Shown here: piece by piece, positions 34,789 to 44,883 of the stretch
Position numbering within the stretch: position 1 is the first letter of the stretch
Layout of the letters: every line of letters starts with the position of its first letter
Source: Cycas panzhihuaensis
Lineage: Eukaryota; Cycadophyta
Direction of reading: 5' to 3'
Assembly (NCBI GenBank): GCA_023213395.1
Contig: CM041465.1
Location: 168,585,741 to 168,649,740 of the forward strand
DNA: 64,000 nucleotides
Translations under genes and position numbers: made by a program
Notes under the pieces: generated by a model
What the model was told of the DNA's origin: nothing
The model's database searches: none
The model's input: the letters and a program-made list of their open reading frames with translations, nothing else

Positions 34789-37117
34789 TGTTTCTCAGCT
34801 ACTAAGAATGGATATGGACAACGTCTCTTAGGTAGGCATAGGTATATATCTCTATCCCTACTCCTCATTTACCTTAGGATGTGATGAGATGTTTGATGAT
34901 TATATTTTGTATGGCATTGTTATATGCATGGTTAAGATGCTTGGTTTGCCTACCCATTTTTGTTCCTATGACTATGATCTAGCTTATGACAACTCAGGAC
35001 CATCATCCTATGGCACTATATAGCCCCTCACGACACTTCCTCAACACTCTTAGGTACTCATGGGCCCCTGTGGCCCACCATTTATTCACTATTATCATTA
35101 TACATGATCCCTAACACCTTATTTTAGGCTTGATCATATTTGTATATATCATTCATATGTCATTGGGGCCTTTACTACCCTCTTTCACATATGTAAAAAG
35201 GTCTTACCGATGCCTAGAGGTCCTCTAAAGGCTTTACCAATCTAGTATACTACTCTGTTATGCCCTAAGACCCTTCTTTTGGGGGTCCCCTAGGCCTCCC
35301 TTTTATTTTTTCTTGTATTTTATTTACACTATGATAACATTTGCAGTACCATGACAAACTTTGTGGTGCCATGAAGTTTACCATGAGGTGATTGTCTATT
35401 GATCTTCGTGGTCTTGTAATGGCTAATTTCACATTTATTACAAAACTGACATATGGTAGACCATTGTTTCCTACTTAGAGAAAACCCTAATCACTTGGGA
35501 AACCTAATTTAGGTATAAAAACCCAAATCTAAGTTTATTTTACCTCTCTTGGCTCTCATATGAAAGGAAAAATGCCTCCTACCTGCACTTCTGGTTTCTC
35601 CTCCTATTCTTCTCTTCTCTAAGGATGAAACCCTAGAATGTAGGTCTGTACTAGCTCTTCTCTAATAGGTCTTCCTTCTATGGTACTCACTCCAATAGTA
35701 GCAAAAGTTTTCACAAGTTTTTTATCCTCATTCTTACCTCCAAAAAGGAGCCTTTCTTCACCTAACAAGAGGGGTCCTCATCTTTTCATTAGCACATGAG
35801 GTAACATCCATTTTACTTTAGTTTTTTGTGACTGTATCAAGTTTATTTCTTGTTGTTCTCCCCTTTAGCAAGTATATTTGGTATATATTTTCACTTATTG
35901 TAAGTTTTACATCCATCTTTATCTATTTTTAGGTGTCCAAAGGAAGGCAAGCCCTTCCTTCCTCCTTGATTGCACCTCCATACCCATTGGGTTCTTCATG
36001 GGAAACAAGTAAGTGGATTGTAGGATTCCTTTGAGAGGGAGAAAAGGAGTTCATAGCTAGGGTTCTAACCCTCACAACCATATCCTCCAAGGCATCCCCT
36101 TACCTCTCTTAGCTTTCCTACGTGATATCCATCTTGCACACCAAGAAACTCCTTAGGCCAGGGCTTCTATTGGTTATAGCATTTGTAGCCCCTTGCAACG
36201 CCTACAATAAACTCTTATACACATTATTTGGTAGTAAGTTTCTTTGTATATTTTTCCATTTCATGAGATTTCCATTTCCCTTGCATATCTTGTAAAAGTT
36301 ACAATATTATAACTTTTGTAACATTTATACTTTTTACAGTTTTACAACTTCTTAATCCTTGTAAGTTGTGTCACTTTTATTTGCTTAGAATTATAAACCC
36401 TCTCCTAACTTATTTCTTAGAGTACTCGAGCACATAATAGGTAGCTTATTTGAGGGAGCTATCCATTCTGAGGCTCTCCTTTCTCTCACCTTCAAAACCC
36501 CTCTTTTCCCCCAAATATTACTTAGAAACTTTTAAGTATATAGCGAGAAGATTGAGAAGCATATTGTTCCTTTTCTTTCATTACACTAAAGAAGTTTAGA
36601 TTTCATTTTGATGAGCATGTGTACACATAATTACATCCATATGCACATGCATATATATGTTATTGTTTGTTAAAAGGGTTTACCCACAAGGAAACTCTGC
36701 CTACCATAAGTAAGAAAGATTGTGTTGAAAGATATATATATCTCATTTACATTTGTTTTTCTTTGAAACTTTCCTTTAAAGTTCTTTTCTCTTTTGAAAT
36801 ACATTTCAAGGAAGCTAAGGAAGCCCTAACTATAGTTTTGTCCACAACACCAATCGTGGCTTATAACATAGGGTGATCAGTGAAAGGAAGATAATGATGG
36901 GAAAGAGTGGCACTCCATCAACTGGATTGTTTCTAGGTGCACTTCTTCCAACCTTCCTTTTCCTTCTTATCCTTTTCTTCCTCCCTTTCTCTCCTAAAAA
37001 GGAAATCAGTTGCGTTTATACATAGTTTACAATCATTTATTTTTTTTACCCACATCTATCTAAGGGAAAATATAAAGGAATATCACTCATATTTGCTCTC
37101 TTTATCTTTGCATTAGG
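34789..37117 (+). repeat. 3' LTR of G1, left part
   Basis: Aligns with 19534 to about 21820 of the 5' LTR and stops where the nested copia begins. Relative to the 5' LTR, about 163 bp (21821-21983) are missing at the junction. Short open frames such as 36667-36876 mirror frames in the other LTR. Confidence 0.92.
35513..35521 (+). promoter_or_regulatory. TATA box in the G1 LTR
   Basis: GTATAAAAAC about 725 bp into this LTR. The same place in the 5' LTR (near 20220) reads CATAAAAAC. It is the best candidate for the U3 core promoter. Confidence 0.45.
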
Positions 37118-37761
37118 TGTTGGATATTGTGACAACAATATTTTGGGGCTAAAATTTTGGCATGTTTTCGGCGCGGTTTCCCCCTAATCTTTCTCGGGGG
37201 GTTCCAAGGGGGGCAGGAGCCCCCCTTGGCTAGGGGGTATGGGGGATGTGGAATGCCCCCCGCTAAGAGGGGGTTTGGGGGTGATAGCCCCCGACCCAAA
37301 AAATTAGCCCTGTAAACCTTATTAAATTGTAAAGAGAATCAGGGTTGTTTGATACAAATACCTTAGATTCTACGGCTGAGATTTATGCCTTAGATATTCC
37401 TCTCATGTAGCCCATTTTAGGGATTTTCTTATTATATTGTAATATAATGTAATGTACTGTGAAGAGGGCAGTGGCTGGTTGTTGTTCCAGAGAGCATTCT
37501 ACTACTGAGATGTACTATTTCTCCATTCTAAAGCAATAAATATTGATACCTTTCCTATGTGGATGTTTTCCTAGTACACTGCTAGGGTTTTACCACATTA
37601 TATTAGGTGCATATGTGATGTTTAGCTTGTATATTAATGTTATTGTATTATCTCTATTTTCAGAACTTGCTGTTTAAATCTTAGTTTTAATTCCTATAAC
37701 TAGTTGTAAAATAGTTCAGATCTTATGGTGGTTTAAGGTTTACGGCCTTGTAATTTCAACA
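37118..37761 (+). repeat. 5' LTR of nested copia
   Basis: TGTTGGATATTG to TTTCAACA. Unusually GC-rich for the window in its first 200 bp, with several runs of G and C and a perfect 10-bp inverted repeat (37204-37213 and 37220-37229). Differences from the 3' LTR are nearly all C/T or G/A. Confidence 0.95.
37204..37229 (+). other. GC-rich hairpin in the LTR
   Basis: CCAAGGGGGG, loop CAGGAG, CCCCCCTTGG: a perfect 10-bp stem. In the 3' LTR (about 41578-41601) it persists with one base pair lost by C-to-T. More G and C runs follow within 80 bp. It could act in RNA structure, termination or packaging; no direct evidence. Confidence 0.7.
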
Positions 37762-37762
37762 A

Positions 37763-37776
37763 GTGGTATCAGAGAC
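37763..37776 (+). other. Primer-binding site of nested copia
   Basis: GTGGTATCAGAGAC one base after the LTR end. The TGGTATCAGAG core is perfect and complementary to initiator-Met tRNA. Confidence 0.92.
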
Positions 37777-37809
37777 ACATTTATTTTTTAACGAGTTTGT
37801 AAAGGTCTT

Positions 37810-38640
37810 GGTGTTGGCTTTTCTACACCAAATGGTGAAACTAGTAGGTGCAAAGTTTGAGGTGAGAAATTCAATGGCAAGAATAACTTCGAGTTGTGGA
37901 AGCTGAAAGTGCATGATATTCTTATACAGCAGGGTTTGTACAAAGGCCTTGCATACAAATCAAAGAAACCCATACGGATGGACGATGATGATTAGGATGA
38001 CTTAGACAATAAGGTACTTAGTACAATATGACTGTGCTTGGCAGATGAAGTCTTGTTTAACATCACAGGGGAAGAGAAAACAGTAGGATTATGGACCCAG
38101 TTGGAAGGCATGTATATGAACAAATCAGTAATGAATCGAATCTACTTGAAGAGACAACTGTACTCATTACGAATGATGGAAGGTATAAAAATTGTTGACC
38201 ATTTAAATATTTTTAATACTCTTATTTGTTAGTTGACTAGTATCAATGTTAAAATTGAGGATGAGGACAAGGTTATTACCTTATTATGGCCATTACCCAA
38301 ATCCTGGGATAATATTATCATCTCAATTAGTTTTAGCACTACAAATGTATTGGATTATTATTCTATTGTGAGTGCTTTGCTAATGGAAGAAGTGCAAAGG
38401 AAATCTAGTTTTAAAACCTCCACACCAGAAGCCATGACAGTAAGAGGTAGAATGTTTGAGAGAGGACAAAACTCTAGGGATACATCAAGATCCAAGTCAA
38501 AGAGCAAAAAGAGTAAGCTCAGGTGCTGGCATTGTAATAAGATCGGTCACCTCAAGAAGGATTGTTACAAATGGAAGGAGTTCTAGAAAAAGGAAGATCC
38601 TGCCAAGGAGGCGAATCAAGTGGAGTCAAATCAAGGTATG
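37810..38640 (+). pseudogene. gag: Nested copia gag
   Basis: Readable from GEKFNGKNNFELWKLKV near 37860 through LADEVLFNI, LWTQLEGMYM and KVITLLWPLPKSWDNI, a classic copia gag capsid (UBN2-type). A Ser/Lys-rich stretch precedes a perfect zinc knuckle at 38524-38565, CWHCNKIGHLKKDC (CX2CX4HX4C). Open segments 38038-38232 and 38233-38586 share one frame and are divided by a single TAG. No Met is obvious at the usual start. Gag would assemble the particle and bind RNA. Confidence 0.92.
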
Positions 38641-39110
38641 GATGATGATGTCTTGGTTGCTTGTAATGTTTCTCATTATCACCATGACTGGTTATTAGAT
38701 TTAGATGCTTCGCACCACATGTGTCCACACAAGAGTTGGTTCTCATCATACCAACCTGTTGATGGTGGTGATGTGCTTATGGGAAATGAAGTTTCTTGTA
38801 AGATAGTGGGCATTGGTAGCATCAGAATTAAGATGTTCGATGGGGTAGTCAGAACATTAACTGAGGTTAGACATGTACCTGATTTGAAAAGGAATAAGAT
38901 TTCCTTGGGTGAATTAGATTCAAGTGGTTTTAAGCATATAGGTCATGAAGGAGTCTTAAAGGTGTCAAAGGGTGCCTTGGTTGTTATGAAAGCCTTAAAG
39001 AAAGGAAATCTTTATATTTTAGTGGGAAGTATAGATGTCAGCCAAGCAACGACAGCATCAAAGACTGTAGAAGATCCAGCTCAATTATAGCATTAGAGAC
39101 TTAGGCACAT
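38641..39110 (+). pseudogene. pol: Nested copia protease
   Basis: Open at 38620-39090. WLLDLDASHHMCPHKSWF is the aspartic protease box DSGASHHM with Ser to Leu and Gly to Asp, so activity is lost. The flap-like and spacer blocks (VSCKIVGIGSIRIKMFDG, VRHVPDLKRNKISLG) follow as in Tork/Tnt1-like copia. It would cut the Gag-Pol polyprotein. Confidence 0.9.
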
Positions 39111-40020
39111 GAGTGAGAGAGGACTTAAGGTGCCGATAAACCATAAGTTGCTTCCTAACTTGCAGCTTTTAGATTTGACTTTCTGTAAACATTATATTTT
39201 TAGAAAGCAATGTAGACTCAAGTTTAAAGTAGGGAGTCACACTAGTAAAGGCGTTCTAGATTACATACATTCAGATGTATGGGGACCATCCCCTAAAATA
39301 TCATGTGGAGGATCATTGTATTATGTCACATTTATAGATGATTACTCTAGAAAGGTATGGGTCTATTTTTTGAAAAGGAAATCTGAAGTTTTCAGTGTGT
39401 TTAAGTAATTCAAGGCTCTAGTTGAGAATAGTACTGGTAAGTCAATCAAATGTTTAAGAACTGACAATGGAGATGAGTTCAACTCCTTGGAGTTTAAGAA
39501 CTATTACAGAGAAGCTGGGATTGAAAGACACAAGACCACTAGCTATACTCCATAGTAAAATGACATTGCTAAGTGCATGAATAAGACACTCTTAGAAAGA
39601 ACAAGAAGCATACTAAGTAATATAGGAGTGGAGTAGGGCTTATGGGCAGAAGCTGTTCAAGCAGCTTGCTATCTAGTAAACAGGTCACTAACATTTGCAA
39701 TAGATTACAAGATTCCTGAAGAGGTATTGACAGGACATCCATATGATTATTCAAATTTAAAAGTTTTTGGTTGTGATGCTTATGCCTTGACTGACAAAAG
39801 TAAATATTTAAAGTTAGACCCAAAATCGAGGTATATCTTTGTTGGTTATGGTGATAAGGATGGTGTGAAGGGATACAGGTTGTGGGATCCTACTGCCCAC
39901 AAAATCACCATTAATAGAGATGTTGTATTTGATGAATCTCCCCTTCTAAAATCAGACAGTGGAGAAGTTGAAATGGCCCAGGCGAAAGATGAACATCAAT
40001 AGGTCAAGTTTGAAACCCAG
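39085..40020 (+). pseudogene. pol: Nested copia integrase
   Basis: The HHCC zinc region starts near 39085 with LxHxRLRHMSERGLKV. The core follows: IHSDVWGPSP (first Asp), LRTDNGDEFNS (second Asp), and near 39541-39580 TPxxNDIAKCMNKTLLERTRS, where the third catalytic residue is Lys (codon 39571-39573) in place of Glu, a G-to-A change. The C-terminal part is open at 39727-40002 with HPYDYSNLKVFGCDAYA and KSRYIFVGYGDKDGVKGYR. It would insert the cDNA; the missing Glu makes it inactive. Confidence 0.92.
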
Positions 40021-40960
40021 CCATTTTTAGAATTAGAAGAGCAGGAAGATATTTTTGAAGATGAATATGCAACATATTTATAAGAGTATGTGGATAGTCC
40101 TTTGCCAACAGTTAGAAGATCTACACGAGTCAGTCATCCACCTAACAGTTACAACCCATCTACTTCTATTACTTTGGTTTTTAATGATGGTGAGCCCACA
40201 TGTTATCAGGAAGCAGTAGATGATATCCATGGTGAGAAGTAGAAAAGGGCTATGTAGGAAGAGATAGATGCTTTGAAGAAAAATAATTCATGGGACTTGG
40301 TAGAACTTCCACATGGCAGGAAGATTATTGGTTACAGGTGGGTTTTAAAAAAGAAAATAGATGTTGATAGAAAGGTTAACAAATATAGGGCAAGATTGGT
40401 GGCTAAAGGCTATGTACAGAAAGCAAGTATTGACTTTCTTGAGATCTTTTCCCCAGTTGTCAAACTTGTTTCAATTCAAGTGCTGTTAGCATTAGTAGCT
40501 TCTCTTGATTTGGAGCTAGAGCAGTTAGATGTAAAAATAACTTTTCTACATGGAGATTTAGATGAAGAGATCTATATGGATCAACCAAAAGGGTTTGTAC
40601 AGGATGGTAGAAAAAGACTTATTTGTAGGATCAAAAAATCATTGTATGGCCTAAAGCAATCACCTAGGAAGTGGTACAAGAAGTTTGATGCCTTCATGGA
40701 GAGCTAAAATTTTAAAAGAAGTGAGTATGATCATTATGTTTACTTTAAATTTATGGATAATGGCTTATTCATTATCTTGGTACTATATATTGATGACATG
40801 CTAGTTACAAGCAAAAGCATGGAAGAAATCAATAAGCTAAAGGCTCAACTAGCTAGGACTTTTGACATGAAGGATCTAAGAGCTGTAAAATAAATCCTAG
40901 GCATGGAGATACATAGAGACAGGAAAAGTGGTAAGCTATGGTTATGGTAATCAGCTTTGG
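40021..40960 (+). pseudogene. pol: Nested copia reverse transcriptase
   Basis: Open at 40273-40707: NNSWDLVELPHGRKIIGYRW, KYRARLVAKGY, EIFSPVVKL, DVKITFLHGDLDEEIYMDQP and KSLYGLKQSPRKWYKKFD, all copia RT landmarks. The active site YIDD at 40786-40797 is intact, followed by MLVTSKSM. After KDLRAVKxILGMEIHRDRKS the sequence jumps directly into RNase H, so about 110-130 residues of the RT connection are missing. Confidence 0.93.
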
Positions 40961-41445
40961 AGGTACAAGTAATCAGGTTTGTGGATATATTGATTTAGAT
41001 TTTGCAGGAGATTTAGATAAAAGAAGGTCTACTTCAGGTCATGTTTTCACTCTTGCAAATGGTACAGTTAGTTGGATGTCCAAATTATAGAGCACAATTG
41101 CATTATCAACAACAGAAGTTGAATATGTTGTTGTAGCACATGCTTGTAAAGAAGCAATCTGGTTACAGGGTCTATTAGTTGATCTTGGAAGGAGATGGAA
41201 AAATATAAAGGTATTTTGTAATAGTCAAAGTGCCATTTATTTAGCCAAGAATCTGATTTATCATGGTAAAATAAAGCATATTACTCTTAAGTACCATTTT
41301 GTTAGATAGGTTGTGGAAGTAGGTGGAGTGGCACTTGAGAAGATTCACACTAATCAGAATTATGATGATATATTCACAAAACCAGTACCAGTAGAGAAGT
41401 TTAAATGGTGTTTGACTTCTCTTGGCTTGCAAAAAAGATGATGAA
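40961..41445 (+). pseudogene. pol: Nested copia RNase H
   Basis: After the internal deletion the frame changes and reads CGYIDLDFAGDLDKRRSTSG, TVSWMSKLQSTIALSTTEVE, HACKEAIWLQGLL, VFCNSQSAIYLAKN and IKHITLKYHFVR. The end NYDDIFTKPVPVEKF and LTSLGL marks the pol C terminus near 41440. The first catalytic Asp lies in YIDLDFAGD. A PPT (AAGGTGGAGAT, 41479-41489) follows shortly. Confidence 0.9.
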
Positions 41446-41489
41446 GGGTCCATAAAAGGTATCGGGTAAATTATTATCAAGGTGGAGAT

Positions 41490-42134
41490 TGTTAGATATT
41501 GTGACAATAATATTTTAGGACTAAAATTTTGGTATGTTTTCGGTGTAATTCCCCCCCCAAATCTTTCTCGGGGGGTTCTAAGGGGGGCAGGAGCCCCCCT
41601 TGGCTGGGGGATGTGAGGGGTATGGAACACCCCCCACTAAGAGGGGGTTTAGGGGCAATAGCCCCTGACCTAAAAATTAGCCCTATAAACCTTATTAAAT
41701 TGTAAAGAGAATCAAGGTCATTCAATACAAATACCCTAGATTCTACAGCTAAGATTTATGCCTTGGATGTTCCTCTCATATAGCCCATTTTAGGGCTTCT
41801 CTTATTATGTTGTAATGTAATGTAATGTACTGTGAAGAGGGCAGCAGTTGGTTGTTGTTCTAGAAAGTATTCTGCTACTGAGATGTATTGTTTCTCCATT
41901 TTAAAGCAATAAAGATCAATATCTTTCCTCTGTGGGTGTTTCCCTAGAACACTGTTAGGGTTTTACCACGTTACATCTGATGCATATGTGATGTTTAGCT
42001 TGTATATTGATGTTATTGTATTATCTCTATTTTTAGAACTTGCATGTTAAATCTTAGTTTCAATTCTTATAACTAGTTGCAAAATAGTTCAGATCTTGTG
42101 GCGGTTTAAGGTTTAAGGCCTTGCAATTTCAACA
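41490..42134 (+). repeat. 3' LTR of nested copia
   Basis: TGTTAGATATTG to TTTCAACA, directly behind the PPT; the partner of 37118-37761. The G/C runs and hairpin are kept with a few transitions. Confidence 0.95.
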
Positions 42135-42913
42135 GTAGGAACAAGAAAAGGAACTTGGGCTTTCGATATCCATCCTTCTTCCATGCATTATTAAGGAAAG
42201 TTTCATAGTTCATCCATACTCTTCCTCTTCTTTGCACCCTCTTTCCCCCTTCATTTAATTCCTTTTCTATTGATAAAGATAAAAAAGAGAGAGGGAGAGG
42301 ATAAAAGGAGAGAGAGTGAGAGTATCTTTTGAGTTGCACTTACTTAGCATTGATACTTTATATTATTACACTATCTTTAAGCAAGCCTAAGACACTACCC
42401 AAACCCTTAGTATACTTAGTCCACTTGCTTTGTTTAACCTAAACCCTAGAGGTATTCCTTTAGATGATCTTTAGTAAGATTCACCATTAGTCTTGTCTTT
42501 TTCTTGGATTTCATTTCTGTATACCAAATCCCTTTCACATCTTTCAACTAATTATTTCCCTCTCTTTTCTATAAGTCCCTACCCTATTAGGGCTTGCCTC
42601 TTCTTTTCCCCTTTTTTAGGGAATAAAACTTTGATCCTTCCTCTCCTTCCTTCACCTATTAGGATAGGAGAGTCCTTCCTTAGGCTACTTGGTAAATTAA
42701 GGATGCCCTTGTCGAACTCAAATCTGAGAAGGTACCTGCCAAAAGGGAAAGTCTTGTGTGTTATTTGTGGGTATCTGAACTTGTGTTTGGATGTATAAAT
42801 AGCCTTTGTGGTTGACCTATTCCCTTGCCCTAAAGGACCTTTAAGCCTCTGGCATAGTAATAGTGTAGGCTTAATATCCTTATTTTTAGTGACCCCCCAT
42901 AGGTGTACTTCTA
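42135..42913 (+). repeat. 3' LTR of G1, right part
   Basis: Aligns with 21983-22752 of the 5' LTR (for example CCCTTAGTATACTTAGTCC at 42402 and 22257). It ends GTACTTCTA where the 5' LTR has GTGCTTCCA. The open frame 42493-42798 corresponds to 22470-22739 and is not a gene. Confidence 0.92.
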
Positions 42914-44470
42914 GGTAGTAAATTGCATAAGGAGCCAACTAAATGTTTCAAGATTATTTCATCATTCTTAAAGTGATCAAGGTAAAAGATACTTTTTAAA
43001 AGGGATGAATATTAGGAGAATGGATATAAGGATATTCATTCTTATTAATATATTGGGGCACTAGAGAGTCTAGTATGGAAGGAATAATATCAGTAAGGGG
43101 AGATATGGTTTGGAAAGAGAAGGTTTAAATAGGAAAAGTCCAATTGAGTTATGCTAAAAGATTAAATTAAGAACATATGTTTAATTCGGTCAGAATATAT
43201 ATTAGTTAAGGTTCTTCTAATTCAAAAGGCAAAGAATTTTGTAAAGTGGTGATAGTGATCATGTGGATTGGTTTAGCTTCTTTTGGATTTAAATGAAATA
43301 TGAAGTTTGTATTAAAGTAATGCCCAAACCCTAATAAAGCAAAATAGGATGAAGAGTCTCCTTTTTCTTATATGAGCTCAACCATTGGAACATATTTTTG
43401 TATGGGTTTACTTTTATATTTAATAATTTTAAGTTTTCCCTCATAGATAAATTTAGGATCACTAAATAGTGACAAACAAACTATAAACATTTGGTCGATT
43501 TATGGTCAACCAAGAAGTATTTTAAACCTAAAATAAAAATCAATAATAGTGACTTTAGCCATAATGGTTTTTCCTTCTAATGTAAGAGGAAGGGGGTTGT
43601 ATGGCCTATCAAGGTTTTTTGGTCTTTATCATAGCCTTGACAAACTTAGTTGATTGGTTCACAAGCTGAGATTTCTAGATCTTCTAGAAGCCATAATGGA
43701 ATGACATTAATAGAAGATCTTTCATCAACTACACACCTTTTGATCTTGGTGTCATCCTTCATTATCTCAATATATAAATGGGTGGTTTCATTATGGTTTC
43801 ACTTTTCTTCATCTTATAAAAGTTTAGGATCAAAGAAAACAATAGGGTTTCTAGGAGAAGTGGGCCTAAGAATCCTTAAGTTATCTAAGAGAAGCTTCCT
43901 TTAATTAGGGTAGCTTTTTAGGAGATCCATAATTAAGATTCTAGTAATTATAGTTTTTAATTCCTCTACAAGTGAAAAGGATTCCTCTTTGGTTAGCTAC
44001 ATAATAGACCTAAAATATATAGGTTTATCAGATAGTTGAGGTGGTGAGTATAAAGACTTATCCTTGGATGGAGTGTTTAAATATTAATGTTTAGTGGAAG
44101 TAGATGCTTTATAGACTTCCACTATGTTAATGGTTTTCTTGGGTTCTTCTCCTTTTGTAGGTGGCTTATTCTAAGGTTTAGCTTTTCTGAAGTTCCATTT
44201 ATTAGGAATAGAACCCTTATCTATTTACTTAGATTTTATGTCTAAGGAATTATAATTGTCATTAAATTAAGCCTTGTCTTTGTCTAGAGATTCTTTCTTA
44301 GTATGGTTAGGTAATGGATCTTTGTGAATTAACTAATCTTGGTTAGAGTTAGAAGTAAGATTTTGATTTACTTTACCACATATTAAGATTATATTGAGTC
44401 TGTTGTATTGTTCACAATTGTGGGTGTCTATTTAGTAATAAATACACTAAAGTATCTTTTTAGGTGAGAG
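42914..44470 (-). mobile_element. Ty3/gypsy element G0, protease and gag half (minus strand)
   Basis: Continuation of the element at 16620-19533 beyond G1. On the minus strand a zinc motif near 44455-44400 reads CIYYxIDTHNCEQYNRLN, like G2 CLYHxIDTHDRSEY, where CX2HX4HX4C is expected, with one His and one Cys changed to Tyr. Then comes SFSLVEELKTIITRILIMDL near 44000 and the protease box DEGSSINVILLWLLEDLE near 43720. The sequence between protease and the G1 junction is the linker to RT. The gag start would lie right of 44470 but is missing there, because copia sequence begins. Confidence 0.82.
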
Positions 44471-44883
44471 TGAAAATTTTATTAACAAGATCAAAATATC
44501 AATGTATGCAATTTAGACAAGTAATGAAGGGCAATGAAATATAAATAACAACACAAATAACTAAACAAATTAGTTACAAAAATGGTGCAATGGGCAAATC
44601 AATTACATCATGTAATATTCAAATTAGAAAAGCTTCTACATAAGCAATATAATCCAATGTACATGAGTGGTGAATGGGTCTAATTTATAGACCAATATAT
44701 GATATATTTTGTATTACATTAGCTGATATAATAACATATTTTAATTGGCCTATTATATGACATATGATGGAGCTAACACTTTATTTAATTACATCAAATT
44801 ACAATTAGGGGTCCTCTAACTATGCACATGAATGTAATTTACATCAATTTACAATGTAAGGGGTTATTTTTAATGTTTTAACA
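44471..44883 (-). repeat. 3' LTR of the 44.5-51.3 kb copia
   Basis: In plus orientation TGAAAATTTTATTAAC to GTTTTAACA, followed by CCCTCCCTTAATAAC, which is the PPT seen from the other strand. The first 38 bp match 51251-51288 with a few transitions. Confidence 0.85.

Larger units (their letters stand above)
37118..42134 (+). mobile_element. Ty1/copia element nested in the G1 3' LTR
   Basis: 5017 bp with LTRs 37118-37761 and 41490-42134, PBS after the left LTR and a PPT before the right one. Gag, protease, integrase, RT and RNase H follow in copia order on the plus strand, and long parts of the frame are still readable. It is the best preserved element of the window. Right flank GTAGG (42135-42139); left flank TTAGG, explained by a later deletion. 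I read roughly 11 TAG, 6 TAA and 2 TGA stops along its frame, and about 0.35 kb between RT and RNase H are missing. Confidence 0.95.
19534..42913 (+). mobile_element. Large Tat/Ogre-like Ty3/gypsy element G1
   Basis: Bounded by 3.2-kb LTRs (19534-22752; 34789-42913 with an inserted copia) and 5-bp target duplications. Without the nested copia it is about 18.4 kb, a size typical of Ogre-like elements. Order on the plus strand: LTR, PBS, gag, protease, RT, RNase H, integrase, then a 1.6-kb spacer, a minus-strand spliced gene (about 33480-30560), a sense second RNase H (33873-34300), PPT and LTR. The Tat branch is inferred from the size, the CX2H-type gag zinc motif, the second RNase H and the antisense gene. 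LTR copies differ at very roughly one base in ten where I compared them, mostly by transitions, so the insertion is old. Confidence 0.9.

Noticed and set aside
42430-42450. Telomere-like CCTAAACCCTAG
   Set aside because: Little more than one unit, also present in the other G1 LTR (near 22290); not an interstitial telomere array.
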